A stretch of 64,000 nt of DNA from Gemmatimonadota bacterium. GTDB taxonomy: Bacteria; Gemmatimonadota; Gemmatimonadetes; Gemmatimonadales; Gemmatimonadaceae. The translations under genes were made by a program, and so were the position numbers. Under the pieces are notes generated by a model. It saw nothing but the letters and a program-made list of their open reading frames with translations, was not told where the DNA came from and made no database searches. Below are positions 16,352-25,705 of this stretch, in pieces (position 1 is the stretch's first letter; each line of letters opens with the position of its first letter). The DNA lies in assembly GCA_028287285.1 (NCBI GenBank), contig JAQBPY010000380.1, positions 1 to 64,000 of the forward strand, in the 5' to 3' direction.

Positions 16352-18993
16352 GACACTCAGACGAGGAGTTGCCTCTGTCGGGCGGCCGGCCGGTCGACGA
16401 CGACGTGCGCCGCGAGCTCGAGTTCCACCTTTACGAGCGTGCCCGTGAGCTGGAAGCGCGGGGCATGTCGCCCGAGCGGGCCATGGCTGAAGCGAGCGCT
16501 TCGTTCGGGAATCGCGAGGCATTCGAGGCCGAGTGCAAAACGATTGAATCGCGGAGGCGGAGTACGCGACTGCGGGCGGACCGCATGGGCGCACTGCGGC
16601 AGGACATCGTGGTGGGCTGGAGAGTGCTGCGGAAGAATCCCGTCTTCACATTCGCGGCGATCCTCATGCTCACCCTGGGCATCGGCGCGAACAGCGCGGT
16701 GTTCTCCATCGTGAACCATGTACTGCTGCAGCCACTGCCCTTGCCGGGCGCAGACCGGCTCGTGGTGCTCAACGAGCGGCACGCCAAGGGTGGGTGGGGC
16801 AGCATTCCCTGGGCTAACTTCCTGGACCTGGAAGCGCAGTCGCGTTCCTTTACCGGCATGGCGGCTTACGCGTCCTCTCCGGCCACGGTGGTGAGCGCGA
16901 GCGCGGCGTCGCGCGTGAATGCGAGTCCTGTGTCGGCGGGGTTCTTCAAGGTCTTCCCCATCAAGCCGTTCAAGGGGCGTCTGCTCCTTGCCGAGGAGCA
17001 TCGGGTGGGCGCGCCGGCCGCGGCCGTCGTCAGTTACGCCTACTGGCGCGATCAGCTCGGCGCACCGGCAGCGCTCGACGCCGTGCACATCCGGATGGAC
17101 CGGGACTATGCGGTCGTGGGTGTGCTGCCTGACGGCTTCGACTTTCCCGTGGACAGCCGCATCTGGACGGCGCTCGAGCTCAATGCGCAGGGCACGTCGC
17201 GCACGGCGCACAACTGGGATGTCATCGGCCGCCTCGCGCCGAATGTGACACCGGCGGCGGCGGAGCGCGAGCTGGGAAGTATTCTCGAGCGTTTGAAGCC
17301 TGTGTACGCGCCTGATTTCGACGCGACCGGTGCACAGGTGGTGTCGCTCAAGGAGTCGCTGTCGGGCTCGTTCCGCACGCCCCTGTACCTGTTGCTGGGT
17401 GCGTCGGGACTCGTGCTCTTTGCGGCCTGCGTGAATCTCGCCAGCGCCATGCTGGCCCGCGGCACAGCGCGCGCCACGGAGTTCAATGTGCGCCTCGCAC
17501 TGGGCGCAACGCGGACGCGGCTCATTCGGCAACTCCTCACGGAGAGTGCGCTGCTCGCGGTTGCCGGCTGTGTTGCCGGCCTGTTCGTAGCGGCGGCGTT
17601 GTTACGCGTGCTGCGGCTGTTCGCTCCACAGTCACTGCGTCTCGCGGATGTCCATGTCGACGCGTGGGCCCTTGGCTTTGCCGCGTGCAGCGCGGCGCTC
17701 ACCACGCTGGTGTTCGGGCTGTTTCCGGCGCTTCGGCTCTCCGGCAGCACGCAGTCCCTGACACTGCGGCAGGGCCGCGGGACGGCTGGATCACGGAGCA
17801 TGCATGTCTGGAACGTGCTCGTGGCCACGGAAGTGGCACTGGCGGTGGTTCTGCTTTCTGGCTCAGCGCTGCTCATCAAGTCGTTTACACGGGCAATGCA
17901 GAATGAGCTCGGATTTTCTGCCGACAGTGTCACTACGGTCCGCGTAAACCTGCCGGAGTCGAGCTACGAGGGTACGGGTGCTACCATTCCGGCCTTTCAT
18001 GAACGGCTGCTCGAACGGCTACGCACGCGGCCTGGTGTAACGTCCGTGGGCTTCACGAACGTGCTGCCGCTCTCCGGCGGAAATCCGAGTGGGTCGCTGG
18101 TGGTCGAGGGCAAGCCGCTCAACGAGCGTGGGTCGAATGCCTATGCGGTCTATCGCGTGATGGGTGGCGATTACTTCTCCGCCATGAAAATACCGGTGCT
18201 CAAGGGTCGTGCGTTCCGGACGGGCGCCGCCGTTGAATCGGCTCCGGCGGTGATCGTGGGGGAAACGCTCGCACGCTCCGAGTGGCCCGGGCAGGATCCC
18301 ATCGGCAAACGTCTTCGTGTGTCGGGCATGGATGGGGGAACGGAGCCGTGGTATACCGTGATTGGCGTGGTGGGCGACGTACGCAGCAGCTCCCCTACCG
18401 CGCCGTTCGAAAACACGTACTGGTTCGATCATCGCAGCCGGCCCGCATATCGGACACGAAACGTGTCCTATGTGGTGCGGTCGTCGCTGAGCGCGCCGGC
18501 GCTCGCATCGCTCGTGCGGCAGGACGTTGCCTCGATCGACAAGCAGGTGCCGTTGTCGATCGAGGCGATGCCGGCGCGTGTCGCGCGCGCCTCGGCCGCA
18601 CGCACGTTTCCCATGGTGGTGCTCGGGGCGTTCGCGCTCGTCGCGTTGGTGATGGCCGTTGTGGGCATCTATGCGGTGGTGGCGTACGCCGTCGCGCAAC
18701 GCACCCGTGAGATCGGGGTGCGACTGGCTCTTGGTGCGAGGCCGGTGGCGGTGCACCTGCTCATCCTCCGGTCGGCGATGCGCGCCATTGTGCCGGGACT
18801 CGTCGTTGGCGCGGCCATCTCGATGGCCGGTGCCGGATTCTTGCGGTCGCTGCTGTATGGGATATCGCCGTCTGATCCGGCGCCGCTTCTCTCGGCGGTG
18901 GGTGTGCTGGGTGTGGCGGCGTTGCTATCCAGTGCATTGCCGGCTGTTCGCGCGACGCGGGTAGATCCGGTCATTGCGATGCGGGCCGAGTAG
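16348..18993 (+). CDS. ADOP family ABC transporter permease (MacB/FtsX-like)
   Basis: DDVRRELEFHLYERARELEARGMSPERAMAEA N-terminus; LRKNPVFTFAAILMLTLGIGANSAVFSIVNHVLLQPLPLP; repeated FtsX-like TM blocks. Start overlaps the PadR stop (ATGA). Confidence 0.95.
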   Translation: MRHSDEELPLSGGRPVDDDVRRELEFHLYERARELEARGMSPERAMAEASASFGNREAFEAECKTIESRRRSTRLRADRMGALRQDIVVGWRVLRKNPVFTFAAILMLTLGIGANSAVFSIVNHVLLQPLPLPGADRLVVLNERHAKGGWGSIPWANFLDLEAQSRSFTGMAAYASSPATVVSASAASRVNASPVSAGFFKVFPIKPFKGRLLLAEEHRVGAPAAAVVSYAYWRDQLGAPAALDAVHIRMDRDYAVVGVLPDGFDFPVDSRIWTALELNAQGTSRTAHNWDVIGRLAPNVTPAAAERELGSILERLKPVYAPDFDATGAQVVSLKESLSGSFRTPLYLLLGASGLVLFAACVNLASAMLARGTARATEFNVRLALGATRTRLIRQLLTESALLAVAGCVAGLFVAAALLRVLRLFAPQSLRLADVHVDAWALGFAACSAALTTLVFGLFPALRLSGSTQSLTLRQGRGTAGSRSMHVWNVLVATEVALAVVLLSGSALLIKSFTRAMQNELGFSADSVTTVRVNLPESSYEGTGATIPAFHERLLERLRTRPGVTSVGFTNVLPLSGGNPSGSLVVEGKPLNERGSNAYAVYRVMGGDYFSAMKIPVLKGRAFRTGAAVESAPAVIVGETLARSEWPGQDPIGKRLRVSGMDGGTEPWYTVIGVVGDVRSSSPTAPFENTYWFDHRSRPAYRTRNVSYVVRSSLSAPALASLVRQDVASIDKQVPLSIEAMPARVARASAARTFPMVVLGAFALVALVMAVVGIYAVVAYAVAQRTREIGVRLALGARPVAVHLLILRSAMRAIVPGLVVGAAISMAGAGFLRSLLYGISPSDPAPLLSAVGVLGVAALLSSALPAVRATRVDPVIAMRAE

Positions 18994-19009
18994 GTGGGTG
19001 GGGCGGTAT

Positions 19010-19215
19010 CTCCCGACATGAGCGACGCTCATGTCGGGAGATTGGTTGCGGAACCTGTGGCAAGACCGGCCCCTAAGACGGGTACAGTATCTCCCGACAC
19101 TCGCTGCGTTCGTGCGGGATGACATCGCCGCTGTGGTACATCCCATCTCGTATCTGTCATCCCGCATGAGCGAACGCTCATGTCGGGAGACTGGTTGCGG
19201 AACGCATGGCCAGAC
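19010..19215. repeat. Three hairpin repeats between two convergent ADOP genes
   Basis: TCCCGACATGAGCG-A-CGCTCATGTCGGGA (19011-19039, perfect 14-bp arms); inverted copy near 19091-19125; TCCCGCATGAGCGAACGCTCATGTCGGGA (19160-19188). The two outer copies share flank GATTGGTTGCGGAAC.../GACTGGTTGCGGAAC.... Confidence 0.9.
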
Positions 19216-19239
19216 CGGCTCGATGATGTTGGAAGTACC

Positions 19240-21909
19240 TCAACGGAGTACCGTAATGGGGTCCACCTGCATGGCCCGACGGACCGGCACCAGCAACGCC
19301 ACCATGGCACACACGAACAGCGTGACGACCGCTCCACTCAGCGTCAGCACGTCGAACGGCGCAACGCCATACAGCATGCTCTGCACCAGGCGGCCCGCCA
19401 GCGCGATGCCGACACTCCCCACAATCAGACCCGCCACCATCCACACGCCGCCCTGGCGCAGCACCAGGCCGGCAATGGCCCCACGGCTGGAGCCGAGTGC
19501 GACACGGACGCCGAACTCGCGCTCGCGGGCCGCGGCCATGCTGGCAAACATCGCGTACACACCCACCGAGGCGAGCAGCAATGCGAGCGCACCAAAGGCC
19601 GTCATCAACACCACCGGCAGGCGACGTGCGGCCAGTCCGTTGTCGAGCACCGTACGAACGGTGCTGAGCTTGTGCATTGGCAGGGTAGGGTCTACCGCGG
19701 CGAGTGCGCTGCGCACGGAGCCCGTCAACGCGAGCGGGTCGCCCGCGGTGCGAAGCACGTACGTGTCGCCAAATGGTGACTGCCGGAGCGAGGGGTACAT
19801 CATCGGCTCCGGACGCAGGCTCGCGGGATCATTGCGCACGTCGCCCACCACGCCGATCACTTCGATCCATGGTTCCGTTGGGTCCGGGGGGCCGATGTGA
19901 ATGCGCGCGCCAACCGCACCGCCAGCGGGCCAGTATTTTTTCGCCATCGCCTCGTTGATCACCATCACGACGGGCGCGCCCACGCGATCCGCCGTGGTAA
20001 AAGTGCGTCCCTGTTTGAGGGGGATACCCATTGTCGCGAAGTAGTCGTCGGAGGCACGCACGGTAAGTACGAATGGCACCGGCTCATCGGCGCCCCACGG
20101 CTTGTCCTGGATGAAGAGCCCGTTGCTGTTCGACACCGTTGTGGGAAGCGCGCTTACGATGGCCACGCCGCTCACGCCTGGAATGGTGCGCAGCCGTTCG
20201 CTCAATTGATCATGAATGAGGACGCGTGATTCCACCGTGCCATACTGCGAATTGGGCAATGGAACGGTGACTGTAAGCAATCCATCTGCCATGAAGCCGG
20301 CAGGTGCACTCGTCATTGCCCACAGGCTGCGGGCGAGCAAGCCTGCTGCGGCGAGCAGGCTCACGCAGAGCGCGATCTGTCCCGCCACGAGCATGCCTCG
20401 CATGTTTCGCGAGCGCCGGCTTTCGCTGGTGCCGCGTGTCTCGTCACGCAATGTGCCCTGCGGGTCCGCGCGACCCACGGACAACGCGGGGGCGACACCG
20501 AAGGCGAGCCCCGTGGCGAGTGCCAGCGCGAAGGTCACCGCCACCGCTCCGCCATCGAGCGAAAGGTCGGCATATGGCGGCAGCGCCGAGATCGCGAGTC
20601 CCCGAAGCATGCGGAGCCCAACCGTGGCGAGCAACAACCCCGCCATACCGCCTGCCAGGGCAAGCAACACGCTCTCCGTAAGGAGTTGTCGCACGAGTCG
20701 CCCGCGTCCGGCGCCCAGCGCCACCCGCACGGCGAATTCCTTGCGCCGCGAGATCGTCCGCGACAACAGCGCGCCGGCGAGATTCGCGCACGTGATCAGC
20801 AACACCAGCGCGGCGCTCGCGAGCAATACGAGCAGCGGTCCGCGCGTGTCGCCAACGAGCGCGTCACGAAGCGGAGTCGCAGAGAGACCGATGCCGAGAT
20901 TGTCCTTCGCATAGAGGCGCTCGAGCTCTGCCGCGATGGCCGTGAGCTCGCGCTGCGCAGCGTCTGCAGACACGCCCGCCTTGAGCCGCCCCACGAGCCC
21001 ATACGAGTGCGAGCCGCGCGCCCCGATTGGATCTCGCAGCGGCGCGGCGAAGCCAAGCGGAAAGTAGAAGTCGGCCTCTTCACCGAGCGGTGTAAAGCTG
21101 CGCGGCAGCACGCCCACGACGGTGCGCGCAATACCATTCACCTGAATGCGCCGGCCAATTACGCTGGAGTCGCCAGCGAACAGACGCTGCCACGTGGCAT
21201 GGGGAAGCAGCACGACGTAAGCGGTATCGTGGACTGCATCTTCTTCCGTAAAGCCAGGCCCGCGCACAGGTGAAACCCCGAGTGTGCGAAAGAAGGCAGG
21301 CTGCGCATAGATCATCTTCATCACACGCGGACCATCGTCGCCCATGTAAATGACATCGCGCGGTGACGTGAAGGCGCCGAGGCTCGAGAACGATCGCTGC
21401 CGCTCGTTGATGTCGCTCACCGTGCCCGCGCTCAACGCGCCATGCGCCATCGCGCCGTTCTTGAACGGCGAGTAGATGCGGACGAGCCGATCCGGGTCGC
21501 CATACTGCAATGAGTTCAACAGCACTGACTTCACCACACCGAAGACGGCAGCATTTGCGCCGATGCCCAACGCAAGCGTGACGACCGCGAGTACTGTGAA
21601 CATCGGCGCGCGCACTGCGGAACGTAGGGCGAAGCGCAGATCCTGCCCCAGGTCATCCAGCAGATTTCGGCGTGCCTCGGCGCGACGATCTTCGGTGAGA
21701 AGTTGTGCGCACTCGCGGCGGACGTCGCCGACGTTGCCGAAGCGCTCCCTGGCTGCCGTGCGCGCGGCCTCCGGCGTCATGCCACGAGCGATGTATTCAC
21801 GCACGCGCTCCTCGACGTGGAAGGCCAACTCGTCGTCCACCTCGGATTCGGGCTTCGTTGGAAAGGGGCGGGCACCGTGGCCACTGCTTTCATCGTTGCG
21901 CATGGTCAT
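19240..21909 (-). CDS. ADOP family ABC transporter permease (MacB/FtsX-like)
   Basis: DDELAFHVEERVREYIARGMTPEAARTAARERFGNVGDVRRE; MFTVLAVVTLALGIGANAAVFGVVKSVLLNSL; same architecture as 16348-18993. Confidence 0.95.
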   Translation of the reverse strand: MTMRNDESSGHGARPFPTKPESEVDDELAFHVEERVREYIARGMTPEAARTAARERFGNVGDVRRECAQLLTEDRRAEARRNLLDDLGQDLRFALRSAVRAPMFTVLAVVTLALGIGANAAVFGVVKSVLLNSLQYGDPDRLVRIYSPFKNGAMAHGALSAGTVSDINERQRSFSSLGAFTSPRDVIYMGDDGPRVMKMIYAQPAFFRTLGVSPVRGPGFTEEDAVHDTAYVVLLPHATWQRLFAGDSSVIGRRIQVNGIARTVVGVLPRSFTPLGEEADFYFPLGFAAPLRDPIGARGSHSYGLVGRLKAGVSADAAQRELTAIAAELERLYAKDNLGIGLSATPLRDALVGDTRGPLLVLLASAALVLLITCANLAGALLSRTISRRKEFAVRVALGAGRGRLVRQLLTESVLLALAGGMAGLLLATVGLRMLRGLAISALPPYADLSLDGGAVAVTFALALATGLAFGVAPALSVGRADPQGTLRDETRGTSESRRSRNMRGMLVAGQIALCVSLLAAAGLLARSLWAMTSAPAGFMADGLLTVTVPLPNSQYGTVESRVLIHDQLSERLRTIPGVSGVAIVSALPTTVSNSNGLFIQDKPWGADEPVPFVLTVRASDDYFATMGIPLKQGRTFTTADRVGAPVVMVINEAMAKKYWPAGGAVGARIHIGPPDPTEPWIEVIGVVGDVRNDPASLRPEPMMYPSLRQSPFGDTYVLRTAGDPLALTGSVRSALAAVDPTLPMHKLSTVRTVLDNGLAARRLPVVLMTAFGALALLLASVGVYAMFASMAAAREREFGVRVALGSSRGAIAGLVLRQGGVWMVAGLIVGSVGIALAGRLVQSMLYGVAPFDVLTLSGAVVTLFVCAMVALLVPVRRAMQVDPITVLR

Positions 21910-22265
21910 CGGGCCCAGCTCGGCGCCTGCGTGCTACCAATGGCTGCGCTCACGGCCTTGGCAAGCCGTTGCCATCCCGTGGTCTGCTCCTGGAACTGCC
22001 TGCGGCCCTTTGCCGTAAGGTGGTAGTACTTGGCGCGGCGGTTGTTGGCCGACAGCCCCCACTCGCCGCGAATCCAGCCTTTGCGCGTCATGCGATAGAG
22101 CGCCGGGTAGAGCGAGCCTTCCTCGATCTGCAGGACGTCGCTGGTGGCGCTCTCGACCCAACTCGCGATGCCATATCCGTGCATCGGCCCCCAGGAGAGG
22201 GTCTTGAGAACGAGCAGCTCGAGCGTACCCTGCAGCAAACCGGAATCCTTGGCGAACACGATCAC
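21906..22265 (-). CDS. PadR family transcriptional regulator
   Basis: LLQGTLELLVLKTLSWGPMHGYGIASWVE...LQIEEGSLYPALYRMTRKGWIRGEWG. GTG start behind an AGGAGG-type SD. 4-bp overlap with the ADOP gene. Confidence 0.95.
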   Translation of the reverse strand: MIVFAKDSGLLQGTLELLVLKTLSWGPMHGYGIASWVESATSDVLQIEEGSLYPALYRMTRKGWIRGEWGLSANNRRAKYYHLTAKGRRQFQEQTTGWQRLAKAVSAAIGSTQAPSWAR

Positions 22266-22671
22266 CCTCCTGGGGATAAAGGCGGCGGACGCTTCCTATG
22301 CGTATCTAGTGGAAGCCGGACTCTCCATTAGATGCGCCAAGGGTGGAAAAGGTTTGCTTGGGAAAAACAGGTCCTTCGCTGCGCTCAGGGCGACACGGGC
22401 GAGTGATCACCTGGTGGATGTGCCGAACACCACCCAAGTATGCGGACCACGTCAACGCCCCGGATGGTGAGCTTGCCGCCGCCGCGGCGTAGTCTGTGCT
22501 TCCCCGGCTGTTTCATATTGGCCAGCGTGCCGGACGTTACAGGAAATACCGCGACGCGCCGTCGAGGCATGATGGCTTTGACAAGAGGGTAGCGCCGCCG
22601 GGCAGCGTGCGATGCACGCGCGCGAATCGTGCATTGGGTGACCGGACAATCCGGACCAACCAGGGAACCCC

Positions 22672-23028
22672 ATGTCATTGACGAAAGCGCAACGCACACA
22701 TCTCGAGAAGCGGCTGCAGGAAGAGCGCGCCCGCACCGCCATGCTGTTGAACACCGTGACCGGAGACGGAACGGAGGGAAGCGACCAGGACCAGTCCGGC
22801 GATCTGTCCAAGCTTCCGCTTCACATCGCGGACCTGGGGAGCAGCACGATGGATGCGGAGCTCGACCGGTCCAACGCAACGCGCATCTCGGAGGAGCTTG
22901 CCCAGATTGACGCGGCCCTGGAGCGGCTGATCACCAGCCCGGACACGTACGGCATCTGCGAGAACACCGGACAGGACATTCCGTTCGAGCGGCTGGACAT
23001 CATCCCGTGGGCACGGACGATCAGCTAG
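22672..23028 (+). CDS. TraR/DksA family-like protein with degenerate zinc finger
   Basis: LTKAQRTHLEKRLQEERARTAMLL...LERLITSPDTYGICENTGQDIPFERLDIIPWAR. Only one Cys of the expected C4 motif. Confidence 0.8.
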   Translation: MSLTKAQRTHLEKRLQEERARTAMLLNTVTGDGTEGSDQDQSGDLSKLPLHIADLGSSTMDAELDRSNATRISEELAQIDAALERLITSPDTYGICENTGQDIPFERLDIIPWARTIS

Positions 23029-23043
23029 CGGCAATACTTTAGG

Positions 23044-23164
23044 CTGTCATCCCGCAGGAGCGAAGCGGCTGTCGGGAACTGCTGTCCCGTCCTGAGGAGT
23101 TCGGGGTGCGGAAAGTACGTCCCGACACTCGTTCGCTTCGCTCGTGTCCTGCGGGAAGACAGCT
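23044..23164. repeat. Inverted pair of dispersed hairpin repeats
   Basis: TGTCATCCCGCAGGAGCGAAGCGGCTGTCGGGA and inverted GTCCCGACACTCGTTCGCTTCGCTCGTGTCCTGCGGGAAGACA. Confidence 0.8.
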
Positions 23165-23306
23165 AACTGAACAGCATTGCCGCTAGCGGCTGTTACGCAA
23201 GCGAGGCTCGACATGCACTCCGAGCACTCCGGGGTTGGCCATGCGGAGGACGTCTCCCCGTGTGGTGTGGCTGGCGGGCTTCACGTACTCCAGATCCTGA
23301 TATGCC

Positions 23307-24164
23307 ATGACCATCCGCCCGTTGTTATGCGTCGCACTCGGTGCCGCCATCGTGTCGTGCGCACGTGGTCATACAAGCGTGGTTGCACCAACGCGGTGGA
23401 CACTGGTGTGGCGCGACGAATTCAACGGCGACGCCGGCACCGCCCCCGACACTGCCAGTTGGAGTTACACCCTCCGCGACGGCTGCGACGCCGGCATCTG
23501 CGGATGGGGCAACGCAGAAAAGGAGTTCTATACCGCGTCACGGGAAAATGTCGCGCTCGATGGACGTGGCCATCTGGCCATCACCGCGCGCCCGGCGCCG
23601 CCGGGTCTCGCCTGCTACTACGGTCCATGCCGGTATACGTCGAGCCGGATCAGGACCTTCGGCAAGGTGAACGCGGTGGCTCCGGGCCGAGTGGAGGCGC
23701 GGATCAAGCTGCCGGCGGGCCAAGGGCTGTGGCCCGCGTTCTGGCTCCTGGGCAGCAACTACCCGGCAACACCGTGGCCGCGGAGTGGCGAGCTCGATGT
23801 CATGGAAAATCACGGCAGTAAGCCGGGCGCGACGAGCTCCGCCATTCATGGGCCGGGTTATTCCGGCGAAACCCCGTTCGTGCATGCGTATTCACTCGCC
23901 CACACCAGTTTCGCCGATGACTTTCACCTCTTTGCCGTGGAATGGGACGCGGCGCATGTGCACTTTTTTGTTGATAACACGCTGCATTACAGCATGACCG
24001 CACGCGATGCAGCTCGCTACGGGCCATGGGTGTTCGATCAGCCATTCTTCATTGTGCTCAACCTCGCCGTTGGCGGCAAATTCGATGGCGACGTGGGCTC
24101 AGATGCGGTGCTCCCTGCGACAATGCTCGTGGATTACGTACGTGTTTACACAGTGAAGAAGTGA
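23307..24164 (+). CDS. Glycoside hydrolase family 16 protein, secreted/lipoprotein
   Basis: Lipobox-like ALGAAIVSCA; LVWRDEFNGDAG; catalytic GELDVMENHG (ExDxxE); FHLFAVEWDAAHVHFFVD. Confidence 0.93.
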   Translation: MTIRPLLCVALGAAIVSCARGHTSVVAPTRWTLVWRDEFNGDAGTAPDTASWSYTLRDGCDAGICGWGNAEKEFYTASRENVALDGRGHLAITARPAPPGLACYYGPCRYTSSRIRTFGKVNAVAPGRVEARIKLPAGQGLWPAFWLLGSNYPATPWPRSGELDVMENHGSKPGATSSAIHGPGYSGETPFVHAYSLAHTSFADDFHLFAVEWDAAHVHFFVDNTLHYSMTARDAARYGPWVFDQPFFIVLNLAVGGKFDGDVGSDAVLPATMLVDYVRVYTVKK

Positions 24165-24168
24165 AGCG

Positions 24169-25089
24169 TCATTTGCGCTCGGGGCCTTTTACGCTGGCGA
24201 CTCGTTGCAACAGCTGCTGTAGCTCGATTTCACGCTCCTTCCTTTCCACCTGTGCCTTCAGCACCTCAAGTTGCTCTCCCGCCCCAACGGCGCGACGTTT
24301 CTCGAGCGTCGCCGCCCGGTCGCGTGCCAGCTCGAGTGCGCGTTGCGTGACAGCCACGTCCTGACGCAGCTCCGCCTGCTCGAGGCGGCGCATCAGCTGC
24401 TCTACCGGCGTGCCCTTTTCGAGGTACTCCTTCCTGAGCGTGAGCCGCTCCGCGAGCACTGCCAGATCCCGCGTCGCGCGTGCAAGTGCCAGCTCGGCCT
24501 CCTGGTTGGCCGTTTCGCCCAGCACCCCGGCCCGTACGCGCCGCGCTGTTTCCGCCTGCACCACCTCGGCGGCCTGCATGCGTGGCTGCAGGATCATTGC
24601 CCGCGCCTGCATGCGCTCCTTCACGAAGTCGCGGCCATTCACCAGCGGCGCGTTGAGCTCGTCGCGCGGCGCCTTTGCCGTTGCCTTGATCTCGTCCATG
24701 CTGAGCGCCACCCGGCCGAGCTGTGATTCCATGTCGCGCACCTGGAGGTCTGCGGACGTCAGCGATTCGGACGACGTTGTCCCCGCCGCCACGCCGCGCC
24801 GCTGCTCGGCGAGTTGCGCACGCGAGAGCTCGAGGCGAAGCGACACCAGTGCCGCCTCGGCGCGCATCGCGTCGAGCAGCGAATCCCGCTGCGACCCCGC
24901 GCGCACCTGCGCCGAGGCGAGGCCGGCGGTGGTGCCGATGGCGAGTGAGACCAGGATGACCGCGGCGAGACGCAGGCGGCGAAGCGTGCGATCCTGCCGG
25001 AACGCGCGGCCCACTTCTCCCTCGAGGAAATCGCGGAATGCGTCCGTGGGGCGGTGCGCAATATCGGCGTGCGTGATGTCGTGATTCAT
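24169..25089 (-). CDS. Single-pass coiled-coil membrane protein, putative anti-sigma regulator
   Basis: TM segment LAAVILVSLAIGTTAGLASA, then long helical repeats. 4-bp overlap with the upstream ECF sigma gene. Confidence 0.55.
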   Translation of the reverse strand: MNHDITHADIAHRPTDAFRDFLEGEVGRAFRQDRTLRRLRLAAVILVSLAIGTTAGLASAQVRAGSQRDSLLDAMRAEAALVSLRLELSRAQLAEQRRGVAAGTTSSESLTSADLQVRDMESQLGRVALSMDEIKATAKAPRDELNAPLVNGRDFVKERMQARAMILQPRMQAAEVVQAETARRVRAGVLGETANQEAELALARATRDLAVLAERLTLRKEYLEKGTPVEQLMRRLEQAELRQDVAVTQRALELARDRAATLEKRRAVGAGEQLEVLKAQVERKEREIELQQLLQRVASVKGPERK

Positions 25090-25613
25090 GTGACGTCTCC
25101 GTCGGCGTAAGTGTCGCGTTCGATCTCGCGACGCAGGTTCTGTCGGGCGCGCCGGAGCCGGCCTTCCACCGCGCGCTCCGAGAGCCCGAGCGAGCTGGCG
25201 ATGTCGGCCACGGGGCGCCGGTCAAAGTGGAATGCCTCGAGCAGCCGTATTTGCAGGACGGGCAGACGCGCGATGGCCCGGTCCACCAGGGATCGGCGCT
25301 CGCGCGAATTCCGGGCAACACCGGCGTCCGGCGCTGCCAGTTGATCGCCGGTGCCGTCGTCGATTCGGTCGGGCGTGTTGCGCCGGAAATGATTGGAGAG
25401 AATCCGCGTGGCCACGGTGGTAAGCCACGCCATGGGCCGTTCCGGGATTCCGTCGGCGCGCCACGCACGCACGGCGCGCAGCCATGTCTCCTGGACCACG
25501 TCCTCCGTCAGGTCACGATCGCCATCACAGCGGCGGGAGACGACGCCATAGAAATCGTCGAGTGTCTCGCGATAGATGCGTCGAACGTGCTCCTCGGTGG
25601 CGGTTCGCGGCAT
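25086..25613 (-). CDS. ECF-type RNA polymerase sigma factor
   Basis: DRDLTEDVVQETWLRAVRAWR (region 2) and FDRRPVADIASSLGLSERAVEGRLRRARQNLRRE (region 4). Confidence 0.93.
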   Translation of the reverse strand: MPRTATEEHVRRIYRETLDDFYGVVSRRCDGDRDLTEDVVQETWLRAVRAWRADGIPERPMAWLTTVATRILSNHFRRNTPDRIDDGTGDQLAAPDAGVARNSRERRSLVDRAIARLPVLQIRLLEAFHFDRRPVADIASSLGLSERAVEGRLRRARQNLRREIERDTYADGDVT

Positions 25614-25705
25614 CGGTCTCCCGTTTCGGTGTCCCATAGAAGACCCGCGTGGGCTGGAAAACCCACGCGGCTATGCGAACACGATACTACGGGAGACTGG
25701 ACAGA

